Origin: Cliona cf. orientalis
Taxonomy: Eukaryota > Porifera > Demospongiae > Clionaida > Clionaidae
Assembly (NCBI GenBank): GCA_963930775.1
Contig: OZ005691.1
Location: 7,003,000 to 7,066,999, forward strand
DNA length: 64,000 nucleotides
Direction of reading: 5' to 3'
Positions 45,912-57,000 of the stretch are shown in pieces (within the stretch, counting starts at the first letter, position 1; every line of letters begins with the position of its first letter). The position numbers and the translations under genes are program-made. The notes below the pieces were generated by a model, which did no database searches, had not been told where the DNA came from, and saw only the letters and a program-made list of their open reading frames with translations.

Positions 45912-48832
45912 TCATTTCTCTTTTGGTTTGGTAATTACGTGAGCGAAGACTGCCAGACCAACGCCAATGCTAGCTCCTTGAAGAGATCCATTCAAAGCAC
46001 CACCTGGTAATGCAGCAGCACCAGCCACTCCTCCCAGCAAAGCGCTGCCGTAGGTGAACTTATCCATCCTGACTTGTCCCTTGTTGTAGCGGAGACGATA
46101 TGCCCGATCAAACACCTGCTCGTCAGTACTGTTCCAGAGCCTTGCAGCAGTCATCAATGCCGCAAACCCCATTCCAATACCCTAAAGAATTTTTATAGTT
46201 CACATGGATCATGCAAATGTACGCATTCTTTTATCCCGTGACAATATATATATACCCAATCCCCAGTATCGTAGACTACGTAAACGGGATTGAAAACCAC
46301 TTGCGTGAGCAATATGTTTGCATACGTAAATGTGGTTACTAGGTGTGTCCGAAAATTGGACCCCATGAAATTTTCCATCATATAGTAACTCCTATGACAT
46401 GGTGTTAATCAAAAACATAATAATGATGTGTTACTGCAGAAGTGCATAATGGCAGAGAGAGTGCTCACCCCCACTAATAATTTAATCAACAGAAATGTCA
46501 AAACTTAAATGCGCTGACACCAGCAAACACAAGGCCAGTCATCAAAGTTTACTTTTCGTGGATGCACGTGATCACGTCCATTGTACAGATCAGGGTTTAT
46601 TAAGTACCTCTAAAGGAAGTAGGACGGATAATCACGTGTCACCTGAATTTACCGTGCACTAAAGAGCATTCCATAGTCAGAAAATCCATAAAAACTGCAC
46701 TATTAGGACGGGGTCATGGTGGGATCGCGAGGTTTCTAGCTGCGCCAAGCTAACTAGAAGATCAGTTTTTAGTAATGCTTGAACCCTCGTGATCCCACCA
46801 TGACCCCGTCCTAATAATGCAGTTTTTTATGGATTTTCATGCTAATTGACTGTGGAATGCTCATTAGTGCACGGTAAATTCAGGTATACACATGTATAAC
46901 ACGTAATTATCCATCCTACCTCCTCTGGAGGCACTTAAATCAGTGGCGGATTCAGGGTGGTTCCTAGGGTTCCATGGAACCCCCCTTTGGGCTGCACTTA
47001 GCACTAAAAAGTACTGATTGATAGGCTAAATGGAACCCCCCCTCTCTGTCTACAGAACTAAGAAACTACTGCTATGGCTCACCTTGGCATGCTTTAGCGG
47101 AAAACTCGTTCAAAAACCGATCGATTGGACTAGTAGGATTGATAGTTTCTCTCAAAAACGATCGAAATGGGCGTGGTTTTGCTCCACAGTGGGCGTGGCT
47201 TCAAAATTTTCGCACGCGCTTCGCGCGCAACTGTACTATTGGAACCCCCCTTCAGGAAATCCTGGATCCGCCACTGTAAATAAACCCTGTTCAGTATGTG
47301 CAGGTGCCCACCCCTGGCACCCAGATCTAGTACCAGTAGTTTCATTAACCTATTGTGACTGGTGAGGAGCCAGTTGAATTAAACCAGGCATACACTCTAG
47401 TCTTTTTGAATAGTTCTGGCGATACAACTACTGTAACCCTCACGCATGCGCCGATGCATACACCTGTATACGCATTGCTCATACATGACTTTTTGTATAA
47501 TAGAAGGTTGAGTGTCAAAAGTCACGAAGGATATAATTAGCATCAACAAATGATACTAAAACTGGAGAACAAAACATTCTCAGCAAAGTCCACACAATAC
47601 ATGCGTTGGGAACGAGTAAGGAACCTTTATAAAACCACTCTTTGGACTCGCAAACAAGGTATGTAGCAGTTAGCATGGTAACAGCACACACACAGAATGA
47701 TTTGGGTAAGCTGCTTTCATACACACATGCAATTATCGTGGGCCAGACTAGAACTACCCCTTTTTCTATGTAACTTCTTCCACACTAAATGGAATGTTTC
47801 TAAAGACTCTCTGATCCGACCACCACTGCACTTGTGCGGTTACACTCGTTCAAGGGGTCAGGTGTTATCAGTGTCTTTCACATAAAAAATTGCCAGATCT
47901 GGACATCCAGACATTATAGCAAGTTCAAGTGTCATAATAGTATCGAAGAACTTACTCCTTTTTGCTTCCAATTGCAAGCATGCAGCTGATGTTAAGGGCC
48001 TCGAGCCAATAAATCGTTTCCTATCAGCCATACCTTTAATTTGACTACACGTCCATGACACTATTTTTAGTGAACTATCTTTGCACTTGTATATAACTAT
48101 TGCCACACCCTAAATGTAAAAGAAGGATGATTACATCTTCAAGGTTCCCTAGAATGAGTAGGAATAGTTTGTATAGAATGTCTCACATAGAAGTGTACTG
48201 TACTACACATCTTTCAATCTGTGCACGTGATACTGGCATAGATGACATAGACTACATAAACGAGATCGAGCAAATTTGTTTGGCCACAACAATGAGAGTA
48301 CAGTACCTGTGTAGCCTACAAGACTTGCTGGTAGTATTCTCCTATCTCAGAGCTTTAATTTCTCACAAATTAATGTACTATAGTATCTCATTGTTGCATG
48401 CAGCATATACAGTGTGTGTCTAGATAGCTGACGTGCCATTGCAATACCAGCACCAGGAAGGAAGCCACACCCTCAAAATGCTATCTTATTATTGTGATTA
48501 ATTTTGGTGACAGTACACCATGCCTGCTGCATTGGATACCACACATGCATGTTATAATATGTGCATGTACACTTACTACAACTTACAACTCCTTTCACGC
48601 ACACTCCTGCCAGTCGAGTAAGCATTTCAGAAGGCTTACGTACACCACGCATGAACAGGACAGGAGGTCCCAGGACCAACGACAGGACACCTCCCAAGTT
48701 GGCTCCACGTAACAAGGTGTGCCGATACACTTCAAATGTTGGATGAGGTATGTCTTCATCTGCATCAGCCTCCACTGCCACCTTCTTCTCGGGCGTGGGT
48801 GGCTTCTCCTGTCCAGTCTGAGGATCGGTCAT
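45912..48832 (-). CDS. Small glycine-rich membrane protein, two exons
   Basis: Exons 48832-48587 and 46181-45912 join in phase 0 to 171 residues. The N-terminal 35 residues are charged (MTDPQTGQEKPPTPEKK). Then come FEVYRHTLLRGANLGGVLSL and VLGPPVLFMRG, GIGMGFAALMTAARLW, and a C-terminal Gly/Ala-rich pair of helices (GSALLGGVAGAAALPGGALN, GASIGVGLAVFAHV). The glycine-zipper pattern recalls Tim17/22/23-type membrane proteins or DUF1757-type proteins; I cannot decide between them. The 2.4 kb intron holds a fold-back element and a CAGTGGCG element. The exon boundaries are clear (GTAAGT donor, CTTTAG acceptor). Confidence 0.75.
46600..46938. repeat. Fold-back element (about 150-bp arms)
   Basis: The left arm starts TTAAGTACCTCTAAAGGAAG and contains GGACGGGGTCATGGTGGGAT. 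The right arm contains ATCCCACCATGACCCCGTCC and ends CCTCTGGAGGCACTTAA. It would form a very long hairpin. Confidence 0.75.
46941..47276. mobile_element. CAGTGGCG-TIR element, copy 3
   Basis: The ends are CAGTGGCGGATTCAGG and CCTGGATCCGCCACTG. TAAAT flanks both sides (46936-46940 and 47277-47281). The interior matches 31416-31600 and shares CGCGCTTCGCGCGCAA with 36251-36582. Confidence 0.75.
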
Positions 48833-49149
48833 GATAGCTATGGACTGCAGTCAGGGCGTATCCACAAGCTTCGAGTTACGAGTCAATAAAGTACCGTACA
48901 CGACGTAGCTACGTATATCAATCAACATGATCAAGTATGGTAACCATATGACAGTTGGACCATTAGTACACACACTTATACCTACCGATAGCAGCCTCTT
49001 CTTGAAAAGTCTACCAGGAGTGGTCACTGCTGACCTGTACTATTGACATGCGGATCTACATGTACGCCCACGTTTCATTTGTACATAGCAATTAATTTTT
49101 ATGTGTAGATATAGATCAAAGTGCATGCATATAAATTGTTAATTGATGT

Positions 49150-49283
49150 CTATTTTCTTTTCCTGAATGATCCTGAAGATGATGCTGGTTTGGATTTTTT
49201 CTTCAGCGGGCCTTTGTCGTCATTACCCTGGTGATGTGAGCAAGTGAGTTTATCATTAGATTAGTCCAACCAAAGAGAGCTAA

Positions 49284-49314
<31 letters not shown>

Positions 49315-52300
49315 TTATTCACCTTTCTTTTCTGCCCTGCAACAGGTGATGCTACAGGTTTGAAGAACATATCCAATCTGCCTTGTGTAGCTTTCTGTTT
49401 GCTTTTCAGCAACTTGTTGGCACCATTCCTTATTCTGTCCTCACTGAGGTATGTGAAAAAAATTAGAGCACACTTTTCACAGAGGTGACCCCAGGATACC
49501 GTATACATGAAAATTTTCACTGGATATAAATTCTGCCAAGCCCAGCTACCTTAATTGGTGAAATAAAATTTTGTCAATGTGGTAAGGTCACCATACTCAA
49601 ATTAGCATGATAAAATTTTCACCATTGAGACCAAATTTTCTCCCGACGAATATTACTATGTATATGGTATTCAGTGCTGGAATGATCACCTGAAGCCTTT
49701 TTCTTCTACTAGAAACTTCACCAGTTCTTCTTCATTTGGCTCAAGCCACTTGAGCTGCATTATTCAATAAAATATCTTATAGTGCAGTATGCAACATCGG
49801 TCAGTGATAAATACAGCACCTTCAACACTGATGGGTCACTAACTTCTGGTTCTTCAAACAAATGACGGGCTTCCTGCAAAATTAATTAAAGATAACTCTT
49901 CCATTGGTGACCATGATTAATAATATTATCAGTGTATATCTATGGTCAGTGTGATAATATGATCCTCAAAAACTTGCAGACTAGATATTGAGGATTTATG
50001 TGTATTGATGTACATAATACAATTTCTAAAATCATCACTGAAATTTATGTGTAATTACCTCAAAGAGCCAGTTTTCTGGAATATTCAATTTCTACATGGA
50101 AAAAGAATGGATACCATTATAAAGGACTATCTACAGAACTAGCACTTGTACAGCAAATTCTGTTCTTGGAATACCACCATGTATGGCACAACTAGCCACC
50201 ATAGCTACGCCTATCGACAGTGCCTATTGCTTTACACAGGTAAAGGTTGTCGACAGTTTCACACGTGCTGCTGCAGCTCTTATCTCTGTGAAGGATGCAG
50301 ATGCAGCACGTGGGTATGTGCTCTATAGAGCTTTAGTTGGTTGCTATAATTATAACACCTCTCTAGCAAATGACAAACCTTAGATTGCTTGAGAATTTCT
50401 TCAATACTCTTATGTTGGCGAATGAGGGAGATAGCTTTGGCTGGACCTACACCTATAGTGTTGTATATGCAGTGTATTATGCATGTGCTGAACGTACTAA
50501 GTACATATAACTGCATTGTCCTACCTTTCACCGAGTCACAATAGTCACAACCAAGGAGTATGCAGAGGTCAATGAACTGTAAGAATGGGACAGTAGTGGA
50601 TACTAGGTGTAATTTTGCATCAAGCATCAACCATTAATCAGAGGTCTCTAGAGCTACCCTGTGTGTGCACCACACGATCTTTGCCATGAAGTGCAATAAC
50701 TACGTAGTATAAACCCTAAATAGCACAGCAAGCATCATAAATCTTGACAACCATTCAAGCCGAAGTACATGTATGCACAGCATGAGTGCTAGTAAAACTG
50801 GCAATAGATAGCCAATAAATATACAGTACCACAGTGTTCTGGGTAAGTGCCCGTGATCACTTATCGACTATTTCTAATGCCTGAATCTCATGGTTAGTCA
50901 TGTAAGTTAACATCCACAGGGTAATCACATTATCATATGGGTGTGCACCTCTTTCTGGTTGATGCCTAGTTCTCCCAGGAGCTTATCCAAATGAATCTCT
51001 CTTATGGGTAACTTCCTATGTGAGAAAAAGCATAGAATGGCGAGGTTAAGGTGCAAGAACTTGGTCTAACTTTGCTTCACTAGTTGTGAGATGACGAAGC
51101 ATGATGTTTGAACCAAACGTAAGTGAGTCCATATCCTCTGTAGCAGTAGCATAGACAATACCTGCTTTGACCATGGCAGCACACTGGGCCTCTGCTTCAC
51201 AGGGAGCCTGGAGGCAGGAGAGAGTGGAAGGGGGGGGGGGGGGGGGCTGATAACATGCACTCCTTGGTTATGAAATTACACTACTTGGGATTGTACCTCT
51301 ACATAGGGTATTCCCATCAGAGTAAGTAGCCGCTTACACTCCTCTGTGTGTTTGGGAGTGACTTTCACCTGTAGCAAATGAATAACAAGATCTTTAGTAG
51401 CCGTGAGCATGCCCTTTGGTGAATACACACAGTAATGAACTAACCAGTCTCTTCTGAAACTTCTCCACTCCCTCCACATCACCTGGCGATAGCACGTATG
51501 TAAAATGAAATCCAAACAACCTTCTACACAATCTTCTACGTGCATACAATTTCAGCTAACCTTTCTCCTGTGCTTGGGCAAGCTCCTTTTCTGCCTCTGC
51601 TCTCTTCTCTGCCCTCTTAACCAGTTCTCCAGACTTCATGTCAGGTGGCTTTCCATCAAACACATACCTGGAAGGAGAGGACTCACTTCATTATCCTCCT
51701 ATATGTACATGTACATGTTGTTCACTTACACTGGTTTGATACCATGCTCAACCATTCGAATTGTCCGGTAGAAAAATCCCATCAGGTGGCTATAGGAAGG
51801 TATTCTGGTAATGGCACAATTATTACATCAAAAAGATGGCCAGGTCAATGGATAGTAACGGTCTGCTTTGGTGGGCATTCATAATGCTACAGTACAATTA
51901 GCCACACACACCCTAGTAACTACACAAGGCATAACAAACTACCTGGTAGTTTCTCCATCTAAGCCAGTGAGCTGAGCACCATCAGACCTCACAGCAATCA
52001 GGAACTGGTAGAGACTCATGGACGCATCAACAGCCACCTTTCGACCTAGAAATTGTATTTAAATTTTGACTAGATAGTCCTTTCTAGTCATAGAACCTCT
52101 ACAAGAGATGCTAAGAGCTTATCACTACTAACCCCTCAATTACCATACACAGAAAGTTTCGCCAGGAGAAATTTTTTGTTATGTGTTAATGATTGCATAG
52201 AGGATATGGCAGCTTTACTGCATTTTTCCTTGAACTTTTTCTGCAATACAAAGGTAGCAGCTGGTCTTGGAAAAAAATTTTATCCAGCAAAAATTTTTAC

Positions 52301-53857
52301 GTATACGGTACATAAAAATAATGGATAATTTCAAAAAAATAAAAGATTATCACTCAACTGAGTCAACATCCCTTTATCTTACTTTTCAATCTGCACGAAG
52401 ACCCCAATTCTCTTATGCACGTGGAAGTGAATTACGCATGTGGAAGTTACGTTTATACTACAGGGATTTTGTACAGGCGAATTCCAACATGGCGGACAAA
52501 ACAGCTGGTCAATTGCAGTCGACGCTACATGTCAATAAAGCCAGTACGAAGGCTTTTGAATCAAGAACTACTTGAAGTTATTGTATTTTAGCTAAACTAT
52601 TGTTGTCTAAACTTGTTTCCTCGTTTATTTTCATCGTAAGAGCTCGAAGACTACCACCATCTTCCATGTTCAAGTGTCTGAGCCAACTTCACAATTTTAG
52701 TGCACGCACTAAATCACCTGCAATAACCTCCAAACCTGGTTTGTGGGTGCAGTACCTTCGGATCTTCAATACTTCTTGTTCAAGTGAGACTGCCACTCTC
52801 CAGATCAGAACTATACGAGGTATAAAACTAAAAATATTCACTATGTCCAGCATATTGTAGCTCGAATGGGAGAGAGACTTGGTTTATGTGTTGCTCACCT
52901 CCATGACCTTCTGTTTTGCGGCAATTACGTGGGCATGCTTTCACTGAAAGGGCCGGGGTCAAATATACATACATGTAATTACGCGAGACTCATCCGTGTA
53001 ATACTGAACATTCAAATCTGAACTAACTGAGACCACTTTCGCTGAATTTAATGCAGTTATCGGTCACTAGAACCATACAGCTTGCATGCTGTGATCCAGT
53101 GCTCGAGATTCACTGCTATATTTACCATATTAACAGAAAACTTTCGCAGATCGATAGGAAGGGAGCATTTCGCAGAATGTTAAACTGATTGCATAAATGG
53201 GTGTGGCATGCCTTTTGCGGGTGGCTGTAAAATCGCAAATTCATGAATGGTACGGATCGATGGGACAAAATTCTGTGGTCTGTCATTGACCCTGCTATCC
53301 ATAATTGGCTAGGAATAAACTGGTTAGTACAAGGGGAGGGGGTCACTCCCATGGGTGCTGTGTCCAGAGCTGCGACAGTGGTCAAGATTTTTGACCGTCT
53401 AAAAATAGCCTTGACCACTTGATCATGGTGGATTTTTACCCTTGACCCATTGACAATCAACTAACTGCGCATGTGCCAAATCTCAGCCATGCACCTAGCT
53501 AGCTATGCTAGAGATAGGGGCCATGAACACCATTTGACTGATCCCAAAGAAGTGCCTAGCTTGACCCTTTGACTGCATTCTTATCAAACCATGGTAGCAG
53601 CTCTGGACACGTACAACACCTATGGGAGTGACCCCCCTTGTTGGTAACAACTGATCATGAGGACATCATACCGTTTAATACTCAAATCCTAAAGATTTAA
53701 ATTTCTTGAAGATCAACCTCCCTAGTCCATGCAGGCACACCCTGCCCTATCAGCTTCATCGCAAGTAGTCCTTACCAAAGTAGTTCTTTATGTCGTTATC
53801 CTTGACAGCAGACGGAGCATAGTCTCCAATGAGCTTCATCAGGCCTTGGATTCCCAT
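49150..53857 (-). CDS. FEN1: Flap endonuclease 1
   Basis: Exons from 5' to 3': 53857-53776, 52045-51943, 51789-51730, 51667-51561, 51482-51445, 51368-51297, 51207-51071, 51015-50949, 50576-50525, 50452-50379, 50091-50059, 49873-49820, 49754-49690, 49443-49323 and 49227-49150. They join in frame to 380 residues, the usual animal length. FEN1 cuts 5' flaps in Okazaki-fragment maturation and long-patch repair. The metal-binding acidic residues are all present: VAVDASMS (D34), [17 protein letters not shown] (two Glu), ATEDMDSL (two Asp) and GCDYCDSV. The PCNA-interacting box is QGRLDMFF, and the tail is lysine-rich (KKKSKP, RKRK). An E2F-type site lies 56 bp upstream of the ATG. Intron 1 (1.7 kb) holds two repeats. 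Confidence 0.95.
49287..49314. repeat. (GT)14 microsatellite
   Basis: Fourteen uninterrupted GT dinucleotides lie in the last FEN1 intron. Confidence 0.9.
49497..49669. mobile_element. MITE, TACCGTATAC family, copy 4
   Basis: It runs from TACCGTATACATGAAAATTT to ATTACTATGTATATGGTA and is in the opposite orientation to 32420-32651. It lies in a FEN1 intron. Confidence 0.65.
50240..50340. mobile_element. Short repeat, GGTAAAGGTCGTCAAC family, copy 3
   Basis: It runs from GGTAAAGGTTGTCGACAG to GGTATGTGCTCTATAGAGCT. It lies in a FEN1 intron. Confidence 0.6.
51230..51246. repeat. G17 tract (C17 on the FEN1 sense strand)
   Basis: On the FEN1 strand this is 17 C located 22 bases before the exon 7 acceptor. 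It therefore forms much of that intron's polypyrimidine tract. Confidence 0.8.
52141..52310. mobile_element. MITE, TACCGTATAC family, copy 5
   Basis: It runs from TACCATACACAGAAAGTTTC to AAATTTTTACGTATACGGTA. It lies in FEN1 intron 1. Confidence 0.7.
53331..53641. repeat. Fold-back element (about 50-bp arms)
   Basis: The left arm CAAGGGGAGGGGGTCACTCC...GTGTCCAGAGCTGC pairs with the right arm GCAGCTCTGGACAC...GGGAGTGACCCCCCTTG. The interior has two TTGACC-rich segments. It lies in FEN1 intron 1. Confidence 0.65.
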
Positions 53858-53912
53858 CGTTCACTTGTGCGTATAAAATTTTAATGATTTTATTTCTCAA
53901 TTAGTGCGCGCC

Positions 53913-53924
53913 TTTCCCGCCAAA
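53913..53924. promoter_or_regulatory. E2F-type site at FEN1
   Basis: TTTCCCGCCAAA matches TTTSSCGC on the plus strand and TTTGGCGG on the minus strand. It is 56 bp upstream of the FEN1 start codon. FEN1 is an S-phase gene. Confidence 0.6.
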
Positions 53925-54064
53925 GATTTCAGGTACAAAGTTCAATAGCATGATGCAGCATGAGTAATATTATAAGAGATCACTACTATAAATACAGCGC
54001 ATACAAAGCAAGTGTTCTGGTGTAAATGCCAATTTTTGAAGTATTTCACTGAAGCAAACATTGT

Positions 54065-57000
54065 TTATTGATTCTTTTTCTCGGTAGCTGGAACAATTCC
54101 ATTGATGTTTGGTTCACAGTTGTTGGGTTTGCAGGCACCTTGGAGCAGCTGAGCACGGAGCATGGTGGAGCTGACACCCTGAGTGTAAGGCAGGAGCTTG
54201 ATGGGCATCAGGGGCTCAACAACACCACGGCCAGGGAAGTGAGGCATGTCATCCCCACGGATGTAGAGAGCAGTCTGGCCTGCTTCAAGGTGGACACAGC
54301 AACGAAGATAGGGGGATGGGTCAGTGCTCGAGATGACAAAAACCTATAAGATCATGTGTGAGTTAATGGCCGGAGGTGTGTTCACTTGGTTTTAGTGCCA
54401 AGAATGTGGCATGTGGGAGATGCAAACATTAGCCACGCAGTATTAAGAATACCGTATTTCTTCTAAAAATTCGGCATGAAAATAATAATATTGCTTTAGC
54501 TTCGCCAAATTTTTAGAGGTTAATATTCAACATTCTGTCTGTGTGTGCATTCTATTCCCGTTTATAGCATATACGCGTGACGACCTTTGCCGAAAACTTT
54601 CAATCACTCGGTAAAGGGTGCCAAATAATTAGAAGGGCCGAATTTTTAGAAGAAATACAGTATTGCCAGTACTACCGGGTATAATATTATATTGATTGAA
54701 TTGATAATATCAGGAGTACTCCTGATATTATCAATGATATTATATACAGTGGACTCTCCGAATAACGGACACCTTGGTACATAGGCTTCTGTCCTTTATT
54801 CGGGGTATGTCCTTTATTGGGGTGTTTTACTTTAGTCACCCCCACTTCATCTAATATTAATTTTATAGCCAATAATTCATTATTATAAAGAAATTCACGG
54901 CATAGCTACTCAAGTATTTTCATGACATTGTATTGCACTATTCAGTCTGTTTCAAAGAAGTGATCGACTCTACGAGTGTCAATTATTGCGTAATGGTGGA
55001 CGAATGGCTAGCTACTTGCCATTCAAGCAAGTAAAGCAGTGGCTGTTGTCATTACTATAGCTAGACAAAGTACTACCGTTTTTAGAGTGTCTACCTGTAT
55101 TGCCGTCTTATTATTTTTGTACAGATTGTTAATAATGCCATGAACTGCATGTAAGAAGGTCATGGGCGGGGTTAGCCACACCCACCGCCGTCTGTTAGTC
55201 GGAACGTTTTTTGTATAGTACTGTATTACTTCGTGCAAGCTGCTGTGTCTGTTATCCAGAATTCAGAGGTTGTCCGCTATTCAGGTGCTGCTACTGTATT
55301 AAACATATGGAGATATCGGTTGGTACATGTAGCAGTGTCCGTTATTGGGAGTGTCCGTTAATAGAGAGTCCACTGTAGTGCTTGATTGTCCCATTACCTG
55401 ATCTGCATACTTCTTCACATTACTCATCCTCTTCTCAGTATTATCAATTGTGTGCTTGTGCTTCAGCTTAATATAACTCTCATCAGAGTGCACACCGACA
55501 ATCACCTACACAATGGTATACGTACATACAATATTATAATCACTCAAGAAAGTATGACACTCCATGCTTCACATAATATTATGTACTTGAGCATATCTTA
55601 AGTTAAACGTATACATACATGTATAACTCGCACACATGCAACATACACTCACAGGTATAATACCTCTTTGCCCAACTTCCTCATATTCTTGAGGAGGTTG
55701 ACATGACCACGATGAAAGAGATCAAAGCAGCCCACAGTGTAGACCTTGTCCACACGTTCATCGTTCTTGGCCACGCCCACCTCATCATCTCCAGATTCAT
55801 CACTGGAGCTGCTGTGGCCAATCTGAAACTGGGGGGCACTTTGAACCTTTGGCAGACCGCCGTGGAACTCATCATCATCCAAATCCATGAAAACATCATT
55901 GCTACCAACTGTACCTGCAATAAATTTAATGTGCATGTCAAAATTAATCCTGGTATTATACATTTTATAAGATAACTCACCAACACTGACTTTCTTGTGT
56001 ACAGATTTTTGAGTGTCATCAGGCTTCTGTCTGGATTTCAGCTTGTGCATTAAGCTGCCAACAGCAAACCTCAGGCTTAAACTCAAGCTCACTATTCCAA
56101 TCACGCCCACTATTAAAAAAGTAACATCGATAAAGGCAGGACTACACAAGTTTAGGTTTGTCTCGCTATCACCCAGACTTAACTGCACTAGTTGTATTGC
56201 ATCACTTCCATGGCAGTGCTGGTGGTGCATGCAATACATCGGGTGCTGTGGGAAGTTACATGTACGTATTACGTACATGTACATGTAGCGGTGATAGCAA
56301 GACTACATGTACCTACATGTATAAACACGGAACTTTAAACTACAACAACTCACAAAAATAACTTTACACGGCATCACGTCATAACACTACAAGAGTTGTC
56401 ACAACAGATATGCATTAGGTGAGCTCACCCCATGTACTCATTGGATTACTGTACATAAGAGCTAAAGAGAGCAGAGCAAGCCCGAGATTTTCAAGTTTCT
56501 CCTTGATTTTACCAACTGCAACTGCTCTGATAGCAACTGGGCTCGATTTGTCTTCGAGCTTCATTCCATACCTGCACCATACAACACAGCAAATACACGC
56601 AATCCCAAGAAAGGAGAGAATGCCATTTTATATTTCTTGGCACTTGAATTAGACTTACTTTGCCTTGAAATAGTCTTGTACTCGAACAACACCAAGTATA
56701 ACTTCTAGTGCCAAGACACCAGCACAGACGCCAATGAATACCAAAGCCTGGAGGAAACCCATGCTCGTCCAGCTGACCAGAACAAGAATGGTCCACAGCA
56801 TAAACACATTTACAACCTGGGAATAGAGACATGCACAATGACGTCTAATGGTGAACTTTGACTCAGATGATTTCCATCCTTATAATGGTTACTATATAGC
56901 GGAAATTTTCGTATGGTGCTACTTTTCATATAATATATTATTTCGTATGCTCCATTCCTTAAATAAAAACTACAAAAATTTGAACGGGCGGATTTTTTCC

